Shown one piece after another: positions 50,264 through 61,235 of a stretch of DNA of 64,000 nucleotides. How positions within the stretch are numbered: position 1 is the stretch's first letter; each line of letters opens with the position of its first letter. Origin of the DNA: Batillaria attramentaria. Taxonomy: Eukaryota > Mollusca > Gastropoda > Batillariidae. Location of the stretch: assembly GCA_018292915.2 (NCBI GenBank), contig JACVVK020000372.1, forward strand, positions 367,001 through 431,000, read 5' to 3'. The position numbers and the translations under genes are program-made. A model generated the notes under the pieces. That model did no database searches and had not been told where the DNA came from. It saw only the letters and a program-made list of their open reading frames with translations.

Positions 50264-50794
50264 TTAATACAGCCGCACTCGCCTAAACGAAACACGCTTA
50301 AACAAAAAACTCGGATAACGGAAACTAAAACCAATTCCCCGCCAGGCCCCCCTCTTTGTAAGACTATTTCTAATTCGGATAAGCCAAACTCTGTCAAAAA
50401 ATAGCTAACTCAAACACGGATATCTCAAACGTGATTTTGACAGATAAGCCGAACTCTAAACACTGTCGGAGAGACTTTTTTTTTTTAATTTTGCTTGAAA
50501 AACACGTCGGGAAGATAACTTATGAACATGTTTCGTCACGGCTATAATTATCCTACGGAAACGAACACGTCACCTGTTTTTCAGTATGCGGGAAACTGAT
50601 GACGCGTGCCACATGTTTTGCAGGCGCCATTGTTTGGACAGAACGAGTGGTAGATCTAAGTTTGCGTGCGTGAATTAGGTGGTGGGTTCAGGGTTAGAGA
50701 TGGGATGACCGAGGGAGAGGCACAGGGGTGGGGCAGGTCGAAAGGTAACCTTGGGAGATTTGCGATGGGCGTGGTTTATGGGCTAGTCGAAAGG

Positions 50795-50878
50795 ATGTGA
50801 GCTCGGGCTTAGATTTGTGCGTGCACGATTGTTTCTTTTGGCGTTTGTAGGGGAGGGAGTGTGTAACATGCAGTCTCC

Positions 50879-50920
<42 letters not shown>

Positions 50921-50974
50921 GGGAGGGGGCGGAGATGGAGCGTGCATTGGCTTGTGCGTATAGAAGCGCGCACA

Positions 50975-51015
<41 letters not shown>

Positions 51016-51115
51016 GTGGAGGAGGGGTGAAGGTGAGGGTGTGTGTGTGGTGGAGTGCTGGAACGGAGTGGAGCGTACATTGATTTGTGCGTACAGTAAT
51101 GCGACCGCATTTGCC

Positions 51116-51176
<61 letters not shown>
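50795..51176 (+). repeat. tandem units of about 120-130 bp with (GT)n
   Basis: (A/T)TTTGTGCGTA/GCGTGC words at about 50813, 50953 and 51084 are each followed by a GT run (50880-50918, 50978-51011, 51117-51175), and the first two of these runs are followed by a GAGGG stretch. The unit and its microsatellite were amplified together. Confidence 0.75.
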
Positions 51177-51286
51177 TTTTTCACCATTTAGTTTTATAGT
51201 TTGGTTGTTTGTTTTTTTTGTTTTTTTAATAAAGCCCCACTGAAGAAAGCACTTATAACTTGTCACTGTTTTGATCTTACTCATTT

Positions 51287-51288
<2 letters not shown>

Positions 51289-51337
<49 letters not shown>

Positions 51338-51354
51338 ACGCACAGAGAGAGAGA
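51289..51354. repeat. (AC)n-(AG)n microsatellite at LINE insertion site
   Basis: AC run to 51336, then CACGCACAGAGAGAGAGA, immediately left of the LINE tail. Confidence 0.93.
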
Positions 51355-51672
51355 TGATGATGATGATGATGAAACGTTTTTTATTCAGGATAGAGCATTT
51401 AGGCATTGCTGCCTATCTTACATGCTGTCCTGCTATTCTACATTAAAGGGTATTGAGAAAAAAAATCAAAACAAACAAACAAACAATGAAAAGTTTAAAA
51501 AAAAAAAAAGTATAAACTATCTAGGGGAAATACAGGAGAGAAAAATACACACGATAAACAAATCAAAACATACGTGGCATGTGCTGATGATACTGGATGC
51601 ATGCCAAGTAAGAAATTTACAGTCGTCTCTAATATTGGAAAACATGTATGTAACACATTTCTATATATATCG

Positions 51673-53190
51673 TCAGATAAGCGTATCGTGTAGAATTTGT
51701 TTGAAGTTTATGAATTTGGAAACGTTTTGGATACTCAGTGGTAAAGAGTTCCACATGGATGCCCCTGAGAAAGACAGGCTACTTTTATATATATCAACCC
51801 TTGGACGAGGCACTGGGAGCAGACTGTTCCTTGTGTTATGTTGTTTATCATGTTCGAAATTAAATAGTTGATGGAGATATGTTGGGGCTTTGTAGTAAAC
51901 AATTTTGTGCATCAGTAAGCATTTGTTAAACTTCAGATGCTGTTTAAGAGGTAGAAGTTTGAGGATTTTAAATTTTTGGTCGGTTCTAGAATTACCCGAG
52001 TGTAAGAGTTTGACAGCGCGCCGGTGAACGGAGTTTACCTTTTTGAACTGATTTTCGCTGCACTCGTCCCACAAAGTGGACGCAAAATCTAGATGACTTT
52101 GCACGTGGGCATGAAAGAATAGCTTGCAGATGTCAGGGCTAACTAGGCGACTTAGTTTGGATAGCAAGAATACATTTTTTGACAATAATTTACAGAGACC
52201 ATCAACATGCGTTTCCCACTTTAGTTGGTCGTCAATTATGACACCTAGTAGACGGTGGTTCGAGACCTGCTCGATAGACTCGAACCCAACTGACAACCGT
52301 AGGGGAGATAGTTTGCGTTGGTGTTTTTGGCGCGTTGTAATTAGCATGCTTTTGGTTTTGGTGGTACTAATTACCATGTGGTTGGCTTTACACCACTGGG
52401 AGATTTCAGTGAGGCTGTGCTGCAATACTTCGTTTACTTTTGACTCATGCACATCCGACGCATGGAGCGTGGAGTCGTCAGCAAACATATCACAGCTTAC
52501 ATTAGGGTTTGAGATGGAGAGGGGCATATCATTGATGAATAAACAAAAGAAAATCGGGCCAAGGATAGAGCCCTGGGGCACACCGAGCTTAACAACACCT
52601 TCCTCAGAAAACGCACCATTTAGATAGACTTTCTGCCTTCTACCTTGGAGATATGAGGAAAATAAGGAGATTGTCTTAGGATCAGGGATATATAGGGACA
52701 ATTTCTTTAACAAAATGCTGTGGTTCACCAAGTCAAAGGCTTTTTTCAGGTCAAGAAAGACCGCACCAGTTAGCTGGGATTTGTTGATGGCAGATAGCCA
52801 AGTGTCGACGATGCGGACAAGTGCGGTGTGGCACGAATGTTGAGGGCGGAAACCAGATTGGAGCGGATTCAAAAGATGTTGTTTTTCTAGGAAACTGAGC
52901 ATGTGGTTATGGATATGTCTTTCCAGAGGTTTGGACAGGACTGATAAAACTGAAATCGGACGGTAGTCACTGAGATTGTGGAGATCTTTACTTTTCGGAA
53001 TAGGCACTACTTTGGCTTTCTTGAGTTCGTCTGGAAATATACTGTGTTGGAGCGACAGATTATAAATATATGTGAGTGATTCGACAATGTAGGGTAGTGA
53101 CAACTTAAGGATGTTAATGTTAATTGCATCAGGACCACATGCCTTGTTCTTTATAGCAGAGATTGATTTCCCAACTTCATAGACTGTCAT
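51673..53190 (-). CDS. LINE reverse transcriptase
   Basis: 505 codons counted from the first ATG. Its real 5' part lies upstream in the same frame, to about 53350. Motifs in order: KACGPD (16-21), RPIS (77-80), FRPQHS (114-119), the catalytic block FLDLKKAFD (145-153), GVPQGSILGP (203-212) and FADDS (236-240, the catalytic Asp pair). A carboxyl end with WNSLPLSIQN and FKQIL follows. All catalytic residues are intact. Group: CR1/L2/Jockey-like, judged from the PQGSILGP and WNSLP motifs; the exact clade is not decided here. Confidence 0.93.
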   Translation of the reverse strand: MTVYEVGKSISAIKNKACGPDAININILKLSLPYIVESLTYIYNLSLQHSIFPDELKKAKVVPIPKSKDLHNLSDYRPISVLSVLSKPLERHIHNHMLSFLEKQHLLNPLQSGFRPQHSCHTALVRIVDTWLSAINKSQLTGAVFLDLKKAFDLVNHSILLKKLSLYIPDPKTISLFSSYLQGRRQKVYLNGAFSEEGVVKLGVPQGSILGPIFFCLFINDMPLSISNPNVSCDMFADDSTLHASDVHESKVNEVLQHSLTEISQWCKANHMVISTTKTKSMLITTRQKHQRKLSPLRLSVGFESIEQVSNHRLLGVIIDDQLKWETHVDGLCKLLSKNVFLLSKLSRLVSPDICKLFFHAHVQSHLDFASTLWDECSENQFKKVNSVHRRAVKLLHSGNSRTDQKFKILKLLPLKQHLKFNKCLLMHKIVYYKAPTYLHQLFNFEHDKQHNTRNSLLPVPRPRVDIYKSSLSFSGASMWNSLPLSIQNVSKFINFKQILHDTLI

Positions 53191-53320
53191 GGGTGGAACA
53201 GAGAAAGAACTTTCTTTTGCTGACTGACAGTGACTGCGGAGTTCTTCAGGACATACATAGTCTTCAGGGTTATTGAGATTAGACTGGACTATGGAATCAG
53301 TAATGTTTAAAAAATGATTA

Positions 53321-54499
53321 TTAAAATCGTTCGGTGAGAGTTCGGATGGAATGAATGTACGTTTTGTTTTTTTTGCCCCGGGTAAACATGTTGATGGCTT
53401 TCCAAATATTCCGACTGTCTTTTCCGTCCGCTATGATTTGCTCTGCAAAAGATTTCTGTGCCCTTCTAACTAAAGATTTAACCATATTCCGTTGCTTTTT
53501 GAACTCGTCAATTTTGTTTTCTTTTTTAAGGTTATCTCTTAGCTTCATTGCCTTCTTTATGTCATCTGAGAGCCATGGCGGCATGGAGGGATGTTTTACT
53601 CTTTTTTCTCTAATAGGTGCGTGTTTATCTAAAACACCGAGGAACAGTTTGTACCAACACGCCAGCGCCTCGTTTGGGTCATTGTAATGGTATACATCGC
53701 AGAATGGTGTAATAGCAAGGTCTATGAGAAAGGCTTCTTCATTGAACTTTTTAAAACATCTGTACCTAATGGACGTGTGATTTTTGGGAATTGGCTTGTC
53801 ACGTTTCGTTGATAGTGAAAAACATACAGGAAAGTGATCGCTAATGGAGATGGAGGGTACATGTACATTTTTCACGGCCGTGGTATTTGTAGTATATATG
53901 TGGTCTATAAGCGTGGTGGAGGAAGATGCAACTCTGGTGGGTGACGTGACCATTTGCTTAAGACCAAATAAAGAGAAGGTATATGTCCATGCTGTGTTGG
54001 TGGGTTTCATCAAGTCAATATTAAAATCACCCAGGATGTGTACGTCACCTTTGCAACAACTAACCTTGTCCATCATGGAGACAAAATCATCATACCATGT
54101 GAACGTAGCTGCTGGGTTTCTATAAATGAAACCTATGTACGTAGGGGAGGATTTGTTTAATTTCATTTCCAGCCAGAGACTCTCCACGTTATCCGACTCT
54201 AGGTCTTTCCGTCGGACTACACAGCTGGTGATGGAGTTTTGAATAAAAGCGACGATGCCTGTGTGGCCGGGGGAAACAGCATCTTTTCGGATGATTGAAT
54301 AATTTTGAATAGAAATTGTGTCGTCACTTATTGGAGGTTTCAGTCTGGATTCGGTAAAACCAAAAATATGGAATGGTTGCTCCTGATTAAGAAGAACAGT
54401 GACATCAGGTATTTTGTTGCAAATGTGGTATACATTTAAGTGGCCTATGTTGATTTTTTGTATGGGAGGTGAAGTGTTGTTTCGAGCAGTGCGAGTCAT
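53321..54499 (-). CDS. LINE endonuclease domain (frame ends at a frameshift)
   Basis: 392 codons from ATG 54499; the frame stays open about 22 codons further upstream. It is an exonuclease-endonuclease-phosphatase fold: LNV (Asn22), TES (Glu50), YRNP (126-129), GDFN (157-160), LIDHIY (197-202) and SDH (220-222), the expected metal and catalytic positions. The stop at 53321 follows a GAATGAAT tandem duplication at 53349-53356. Without the extra 4 bp, this frame would run straight into the RT frame. What is seen is therefore one ORF broken once. Confidence 0.92.
   Translation of the reverse strand: MTRTARNNTSPPIQKINIGHLNVYHICNKIPDVTVLLNQEQPFHIFGFTESRLKPPISDDTISIQNYSIIRKDAVSPGHTGIVAFIQNSITSCVVRRKDLESDNVESLWLEMKLNKSSPTYIGFIYRNPAATFTWYDDFVSMMDKVSCCKGDVHILGDFNIDLMKPTNTAWTYTFSLFGLKQMVTSPTRVASSSTTLIDHIYTTNTTAVKNVHVPSISISDHFPVCFSLSTKRDKPIPKNHTSIRYRCFKKFNEEAFLIDLAITPFCDVYHYNDPNEALACWYKLFLGVLDKHAPIREKRVKHPSMPPWLSDDIKKAMKLRDNLKKENKIDEFKKQRNMVKSLVRRAQKSFAEQIIADGKDSRNIWKAINMFTRGKKNKTYIHSIRTLTERF
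53345..53360 (-). other. 4-bp tandem duplication breaking the LINE ORF
   Basis: GAATGAAT on the plus strand at 53349-53356. Downstream of it, the RT frame is open all the way to the linker region; upstream, the endonuclease frame is open. It is the only lesion I can see in about 2.8 kb of coding sequence. Confidence 0.8.
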
Positions 54500-55240
54500 G
54501 TTACAGATATATATCTGAGGATCAGACGAGTTTTGACCGTAATAGTGGATAATATAGTCAGTACTGAGTCAATAAAAGGTGACAACAAGTATAAACAATA
54601 GACATGCGTTAACTATGGTAGTGCTTCAGCACCAGGAAACGAGCCCACAACTATTGAGAAAACTCCAGGAAACAAAGCAAAACACAACGGTGCTAAGGAA
54701 AGCAGAGAAAAATTAAAAACGTTTCCACACGTTATCACTCAGAATGACGTCACGCGCGGACAGTCCTCGTGCAGTAAAAACACAATTTCAATTGCCGCTT
54801 TTCAGTAAGACTAGAGATGAAAATAGCGGGAGCTGGTATGGGCAGCGTCGCTGCAACGTCAATATCGTGTAAATGTTAGGGATTATACACAGCGGACGTG
54901 TCAACTGAATGTTCGCGCGCACGGCCGTCTGTTGGGGAAATGTCCAGAAAACTAGTGAAAGCACCACTGGAAACAGTAGAATACTTGCACAGTCCGAGGT
55001 ATTCGAGGCAAAATGACAAAAACAAGTGAAAATAATAATAAAGTCAGGTAAGCGTAAGTGATTTCAAACACTAATCCTATCGACACACAGTCCTCACATT
55101 TCGTTATTAACAGTTCAGTGTGAGGAATTTCAGCGCTGGTGTATGGGGTTATGATAGAGATTTTAGCAATTGTTCTACTGCACATTTTACTTTGGTTTGA
55201 AAGTCCGACTCATAGTGCGGGTAATATGTGTCAGTTGACT

Positions 55241-55290
55241 CAGAGAGAGAGAGAGGGAGGGAGGGAGAGAGAGATAGAGAGAGAGAGAAA
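55241..55290. repeat. (AG)n / (GAGG)n microsatellite
   Basis: AG run with GGGAGG interruptions. It possibly matches the (AG)n at the other LINE boundary. Confidence 0.9.
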
Positions 55291-55697
55291 GTTTTGTCTG
55301 TGTTACTAGTCTCAGGAATCAATAAGCTCGACCCGTGTCTCTCTCAGACCGTTGCCATTATACACATTTGCATATACATATGATATAGTATACATTTGCC
55401 CATAGAAAAGCAGCATACACGTCTACAAACTTTCGCAAAATTATCAATTCGATGTTTCAGTTGCAAAGGGAAGCAAGGATATTCTCTTTTTAAAAAAAAA
55501 ACAACAACAAAACAAACCTTTTTACAAACATTCCAAGTGATTTTACAACTTATCCTGAAAAAACTCGGTTAAGCCGAACTGCAGGGTGATTTCTCGGGAA
55601 AGGTTTGGCTTATCCGAACTCGGATATGCAGAAACTCGGATAAGCGAAACGATTTTCCATTCCCCGGGCGAGTTCGGCTTAAGCGTGTTTGACTGTA

Positions 55698-56290
55698 TGT
55701 ATTTCCGTTCTGTATATAACGGTATTAATATTTCCCGTGCATCAGGCAGTGCGCATACATAGTTTGCTCCGTAGAGTTCTCATGGTACAAATTTTCGACC
55801 CAGTCGACAATGGTCTCTATAAAGAAGGGATTTGGGCCGTAACCAAATCAATCCACTAACGCTCGCGCTAATAACGTCATTTCCGTTTTCAGCGCGAAAA
55901 AAAAATGAGACAGCTGTGAACAGCGCGTGGACATTGGACAATAGTGTAAATCGAAATCGAGGCCACTGCGTGCGTTCTCTCCTCTCACTGGAAGCGACCG
56001 GAAATTCAAAACTTACATAATGGACCACTCCACTCCTGTCAATCAAAAGAGCCGAGCCCCAAGAGTTCAGCCAATCGCGTCCCGTGGCATAATGAGCACA
56101 ACACGTGGCATGGTCTGGTAAACTTTCTTGCCACACACTACAACGAGAAATGCACGCGTAGTTTGATATGACTGGAACATGGAAAGAAAGCAGTAAGTCC
56201 ACTGACGTCATTTGAGACAAAAAAAAACTTTTACGTCAACGTCTTTCATCTTGAAATCACACCTTCTCCCATACAATGACGTCATGGACG
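55698..56290. other. spacer with cAMP-response-type palindromes
   Basis: TGACGTCA occurs at 56203-56210 and 56277-56284, with a CCAAT box (GCCAATCG) at about 56071. A 146-codon minus-strand frame (55780-56220) has no domain. Promoter activity is possible but not shown. Confidence 0.35.
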
Positions 56291-56299
56291 TACTGTGTT

Positions 56300-56400
56300 T
56301 TGCCAATGCACGGTCGGCGTAAACCCCTAAATAACTAACTAACCAATGCACGGCCGGCGTAAAACCCTAAATAACTAACTAACCAATGCACGGCCGGCGT
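56300..56400 (+). repeat. 43-46 bp tandem retroposon-tail units
   Basis: CCAATGCACGG(T/C)CGGCGTAAA followed by CCCTAAATAACTAACTAA is present three times, and once more at 56727-56768 beyond the SINE. The unit looks like a retroposon 3' tail (GGCGTAAA...CCCTAA plus (CTAA)n) that has been tandemly amplified. Confidence 0.75.
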
Positions 56401-56403
56401 AAA

Positions 56404-56715
56404 GCGGTGGGGTGAGCGGTGGTCTAACAGGTAGCGCGTCGGATTTAGCCGCTGCGCTACTGAACGGCCGTCACCAATGTCACGGCGATAAAGCGTGGGT
56501 TCGAGCCCAGGTCGAGCTTGTGATATGTGATACCGGTTTTTCCTGGCTACCGGGCTGCTCATCGGGGGTTTCTCTCCGGGTTATCCGGCTTTCCTCCCCC
56601 AGCAAAATTGTAAAAAATATAGGATAGGTATTGGGTGGCGGCGACGCGCTTCCACCGGGGGAGGCAGCCCGGATTTCCCGACAGGGATAATAAAGTAGTT
56701 TTTAAAAAAAAAATA
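56404..56715 (+). mobile_element. SINE-6, tRNA head, CTCCGG body, ATAATAAAG tail
   Basis: GGTGGTCTAACAGGTAGCGC (A box) and GGGTTCGAGCCCAGG (B box). The body with TTTCTCTCCGGGTTATCCGG and CTTTCCTCCCCC resembles SINE-5. The end GGATTTCCCGACAGGG, ATAATAAAGTAG and A-rich tail differs from SINE-5. The same CTCCGG body with two different tails indicates a modular family. Confidence 0.82.
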
Positions 56716-56768
56716 AAGAAATAAATCCCTAAATAACTAACTAACTAACCAATGCACGGCAGAGTAAA

Positions 56769-57011
56769 GGGGCTGGGCTCTTGTCTCGGGTTTTGCCGAT
56801 TGGAGTCGTCTATTACGCGCTGTCTACACTTCCGTATCACGACACCGGATATTGGAAAATACATGTATACTTCGTCGGGTTGTCCCGTTTGCACATAGCT
56901 TTTTGTTATACCCTCATATTTCATGTTCCTTCTGTATTGGTGTCAGCCTGCACTAATACGTTTCTTAACGTTTTTCTTTTTCTCTTTCAATTTGATGTTA
57001 TTCCGTTTTCA
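56769..57011. other. non-coding spacer
   Basis: Unique sequence; nothing recognised. Confidence 0.4.
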
Positions 57012-57024
57012 AGAAATGAGAGAG

Positions 57025-57191
57025 GGTGGGTGGGTGTTTGGGGATTTAACGTCCTTTTCCACCACATAGGGTGATATCAAAGACGGGGCAACGATGAAAG
57101 TCAGCACAAATATTTTGCCCCAGCCGGGATCGAACTCACGACCCGAGAATTAGAAGTCCAACGCTCTACCATTCGACCACCCCGGCTCCCC
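57025..57191 (-). mobile_element. SINE-1 copy, full length
   Basis: Reverse copy; perfect 13-bp duplication AGAAATGAGAGAG (57012-57024 and 57192-57204). Confidence 0.94.
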
Positions 57192-57204
57192 AGAAATGAG
57201 AGAG

Positions 57205-57625
57205 AGAAAGAGAGAGTTTGTGTAGTAGAATGTAGCAAGGACAAGAGAGAAGACAAAGAAAAAGTGAACAGGCTTTTGACCTAGGTAGGAATGTGGCCCT
57301 TTAAAGTCTCAATATGTATGACAGGCATAGATAAGCGTGTGGAGAACATTTCATCGAATATGCTTAATCTGTGCATCGCAATCATTCACTCGGGTCACAA
57401 CATAGCATCTGAAACTATTGTGGTGACTCTGGTCGGCTTGTATGTAGTTCTAGAAGCGTACCGCGTACTGAGCAGACGATCGACGTTATTTGCCTGTTTT
57501 AGTTGCGCACTGAGGACCAGCTAGACGGTGCTTATTGGTGGCTATTTTTAAACGATGTGTCGAGTCCCAGTCTGTTCAGGAATGGACCGTAGGTTTAAAA
57601 AAAAAAAAAAAAAAAAAGGTCGCAT
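57205..57625. other. non-coding spacer
   Basis: A run at 57597-57617. A 77-codon frame at 57291-57524 lacks features. Confidence 0.4.
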
Positions 57626-57628
57626 TTC

Positions 57629-57629
<1 letters not shown>

Positions 57630-57660
<31 letters not shown>

Positions 57661-57960
57661 GGTATTTCTAGGGCGCATTTCTTTAAATAAAACTCAATGC
57701 GCCTATCACTCACTCACACTCACGCACATCATACAACGATGAACAGACGTACACTGGTGAAACTGACTAGTTAAAATAACTGGTGTTAGTAGTTTGTGGC
57801 CTCACGCCGCTCGAGCAACAAGGACCAACACAAACAACAACAATAATAATAATAATAATAATGGCATTAATATAGGCGCCTTATCCCAAATATCACACGC
57901 ATTCTCTCACACACTTGACATGAACACATCACAATCTCTCATAGCAGAAGACGCAGAGTC
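57630..57960 (-). mobile_element. two L2-type retroposon tails
   Basis: On the minus strand, 57656-57720 reads GATAGGCGCATTGAGTTTTA, AAATGCGCCCTAGAAAT then (ATT)n (57631-57658). 57862-57930 reads GAGAGAATGCGTGTGATATT, GGGATAAGGCGCC then (ATT)n (57841-57861). The second matches the SINE-5 end (GAGAGAATGCGTGTGATTC). Confidence 0.7.
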
Positions 57961-58055
57961 AAGAAAACGGTCACGGTGGTCAAATGAAACATCCTTCTCT
58001 CTGGTAAACAGTTGTAGAGCCTCGAACGCCGCAGTTTTCCATCTGTGTGGCGTTA

Positions 58056-58380
58056 AGCCGGCTCTTAAACTGGGCACTGCGCAGCGCCACAGTGTTGTCC
58101 ACAGTTGTGACACAGTTGTGATTTTGGGGTTTCCGCCGCTGTGGCGTCATCACAGCAACCTGGATTTCAAATAGCCGCAACTGTGACTGTGGTCTCCACA
58201 ACAGATCCTGACTGGCTGTACTACGTCACTCGGCGCGCAAACATGGTGGACAGTGCATCTTCAATCGGTTTGTCACCGAGCACAGCTGTATTCAGTTTTG
58301 TAGTTAGTAGACACACCGAGCGCAACGACTGTGATGTGCACATGTGCGTTTCGCGCGCTGTGCCCAGTTAAGGGCAGGCT
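58056..58380 (-). mobile_element. MITE family 3, copy 2
   Basis: 325 bp, AGCCGGCTCTTAAACTGGGC at the left and GCCCAGTTAAGGGCAGGCT at the right, inverted relative to copy 1. TTA lies on both sides (58053-58055 and 58381-58383), a 3-bp duplication of the PIF/Harbinger type. Confidence 0.88.
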
Positions 58381-58652
58381 TTACGAACACTTCCTGATAG
58401 AATACTTCTTCATGCATAACTGCAATCAACAACAGCCCCTGTTACCAGAGTAATTGCAATTTTACGCTAATGTGCACAGAGGAGACAGAGTTTCCTCTCC
58501 GACCGCTGATCTAGAAGTAAACACTGGGGGTGCGTGTAGGATAACACGCATGTCTGGGTATTGTATGAATTGTCTTTGATGGTGTTTCCTCTTGTTCGAC
58601 ATGGAATAGGTTTTACAGGGCGGTTTTCTGTTTTGAACTGCAAGGCAGCTTG

Positions 58653-58887
<235 letters not shown>

Positions 58888-58889
<2 letters not shown>

Positions 58890-59924
58890 ACATGCCAGAT
58901 TAACAAGCCGAGGACGCCATGTTTGTGTAAGGGTTTAACGAGCCGCTCTTGTGTGACTTCTACAAGATATGTGCTTCATCTCTTTCGCGTGGCTGCAGGC
59001 ACATGCAAAGAGAACTATAGAAACTACGGAGGCCCTAGAACCGGCTCAGTGCATTTACAAGTCCAGCCTGAGAACTTAAATAACGGCAAGGTAATGCGCA
59101 GAACAATAATCCCGACAATGCATGCCACTATTGTCAATACGGATACTGTCGACATTAATCATATTAATCGTGCGTTCTGATATGGCTGTCATGTGTTTGT
59201 TTCCTGTAAGTTTACAATTTCGGACAGTTTTTTTGTTTTTTTTTTAATAGAAGCTTTGTTGTTGAGGGGTAGGGTGGTGTTAGATTCTGTTTTGTTTGTG
59301 TGTTTGGTTGTAGTTTTGTTCTCGTTGTTTTGTTTGTAGTGGGGTCTTATTTTTTGTGACAGGTCGAACAGTTTCATGGATAATTCCATAAAATGTAGTT
59401 TTGTAACGTTTACGTGACGTGTACGTTACAATTATTTTCGCCACGTACTGTTTACAGTTACGTCCACATTTACGTTACGTTTACGTTTAATGTGAAATTT
59501 ACATTACATAATCTACCGTCCAAAGACTATGCACTATTGCAACGCTTTCGGCGATCCATTCGAGTCAAGACAAGGGAAACAATTCTTGTGGACAGGGGAC
59601 GCTACTGCTGAATCTCCCTTCCGGCCGGCAGCATCATAAAAACAATTGAGAGTCCGACCAGTGATATCGGTTAATCCGAAGGAAAGCGCACGGGCCGGAT
59701 ATGGAAGGGCAGCACGGAACAATGGGAAGTTCAAGGTTTTCTCCGGGTTGTCCCTCTTGGAAACATTTCGACGGAGTAATTTGCCCCTAGCAGTGCACTT
59801 TGCGACAAGTCGTGCAGAACACTATTTGGTCCAGCGCTATAAGGGCAAACTGAGTAAACATTACGAAATACTGGTAGGCCGACCGCTGCCCAAAACAAAA
59901 TATGCATCTGCATCTGTTGTTGGG
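58888..59924. other. non-coding spacer
   Basis: Contains a short ACGTTAC/ACGTTTAC word cluster at 59405-59490. Frames of 65-116 codons lack domains. Confidence 0.4.
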
Positions 59925-59990
59925 TTTGTTTGTTTGTTTGTTTGTTTGGTTGGTTGGTTGGTTGTTGTTGTTGTGTTTTGTTTTCTTTTG
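59925..59990. repeat. (TTTG)n-(GGTT)n-(GTT)n block
   Basis: Three adjacent T/G tandem blocks of 15-25 bp each. Confidence 0.93.
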
Positions 59991-60409
59991 TTTTAGAATC
60001 GCCATAACACAAACCGTTTTATGAAGTTTAAAGCCATTGGCCAAGTAGGTCACTGACAGTGGCGGAAAAAAGCTACGCGTAAAGCCGGTGTGGTATAGTT
60101 AATGGACCCCCCAAGTAATGGACCCCCCGGTCCAATAACTTTAAAGTTAATGGACCCCCGGGGTCCAACAATTATAATCAGAGGGTATAATTATTGGACC
60201 CCCTCTATGGTTGTTGGACCCCCGTTTCACTTTTTAAAAAAATTCAATTACTTATAGCTCTATTCTCTTTTCTATCACTCGTACACGACACATTATGGTT
60301 TAGGAGTAACCTTGGTACAGGTAAACTGAACTAGTTGAGGTATTGACGCAAACACATTGGATTTCAGGTCTGAAGGAAAAAAGTATCTCTGTTTGCCGTG
60401 TGTGCGTAT

Positions 60410-60960
60410 TCAGGCGTGTGTGTGTGTGGGGGGGGGGGGGGGGGTCGGTGTTGCCGATGTGTGAGTTAGTTAGTTAGTTAGTTTTTTAGGGCTTTACGCC
60501 GCGCGCCGATGTGTGAACTAAAGCGCGCTAAACATATTTCTGCAATTAAAACTGATATTGTTAATATTGACGACGATAGAATATGGGCTGATGAGTCGGG
60601 AGGGGGGGTGGGGCCGGGGGCGGGGTCGAGTCAATATGGAGATGGTAGGGGTGAGGGTGAGTATTTGGACGATGGGTAGGGATAGGGGGATCTATCTGCT
60701 CGGAGGGCTGGGGAGGGGGTATGTGGGTTAAAGGGTTGCGGTCTGCAGTGGATGTGTGAATTTTGACGTTGCGCGCGCGTGTGTGTGTGTGTGTGGGGGG
60801 GGGGGGGGCGGTAGGGGGGGGGAGTCAATATAGATTGAGACGGGTGGTGTGGTTGCGTCATATGTACGGAGGGGCAGGGGCAATACGACGTAGGTGAGAG
60901 GATGGGGGGGGGGGGGTGTACATGGAGGAGTAAATTAAAAAAAATATTGATGGTGTAATG
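60410..60960. repeat. G-rich low complexity with a retroposon tail piece
   Basis: G runs at 60428-60444, 60797-60808 and 60904-60916; GTGTGT tracts. GAGTTAGTTAGTTAGTTAG followed by GGGCTTTACGCCGCGCG at 60461-60503 is the reverse of a GGCGTAAAGCCC plus (CTAA)n tail, as at 56300-56400. Confidence 0.7.
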
Positions 60961-61235
60961 TCATTTTAATATTTCAGGAAGTTTATTTGTGAATGTGAAA
61001 TCTGTGATTCCGACATGTTTACGACTTTTGTAAATCGCCATCCCTTGTAAACCACGTTTTGTTTTCTGTATTTTAATTAACTACGGTTTTATAATAACTG
61101 TTTCTGCTGGCCTCTTAAAGATTTTCTTAGAAAATATTTACCATTGAGATTTTAATCATTTTTTTTTCTTTCAATACCAAGAATCATTTATGTAGACATG
61201 TTGATAATAACCAGTAATTAATGATGAAAAATGCT
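60961..61235. other. AT-rich interior of the foldback-like element
   Basis: No frame or repeat recognised. Confidence 0.4.

Larger units (their letters stand above)
51355..55240 (-). mobile_element. near-complete non-LTR retrotransposon (CR1/L2/Jockey-type)
   Basis: An apurinic-type endonuclease frame and a reverse-transcriptase frame lie in the right order on the minus strand. They are followed by a 3' UTR of about 300 bp ending CTATCCTGAATAAAAAACG and a (CAT)n tail. No RNase H domain follows the RT and no separate ORF1 is visible. CAGAGAGAGAGA at 51343-51354 and 55241-55252 may be the target duplication, which would place the 5' end near 55240 with a 5' UTR of about 740 bp. That match is low-complexity, so the 5' limit is uncertain. 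Confidence 0.85.
50270..55695. mobile_element. pogo/Tigger-like DNA element split by a LINE
   Basis: The right end, read inwards, is CAGTCAAACACGCTTAAGCC followed by repeated TTCGGATAAGCC-type words. The left end is CAGCCGCACTCGCC with AACACGCTTAAAC and TTCGGATAAGCCAAAC in the first 130 bp. TA dinucleotides abut both ends (50268-50269 and 55696-55697), as in pogo/Tigger transposons. The ends match only partly, so the pairing is inference. No transposase is visible; about 1.5 kb remains once the LINE is removed. Confidence 0.55.

Noticed and set aside
52124..52627. 167-codon plus-strand frame
   Set aside because: It is a shadow of the LINE reverse transcriptase on the minus strand; the motifs are in the minus frame only.
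53844..54125. 93-codon plus-strand frame
   Set aside because: It is antisense to the LINE endonuclease and has no independent evidence.
55780..56220. 146-codon minus-strand frame
   Set aside because: Composition and residue order look random and no splice sites or homology are recognised.
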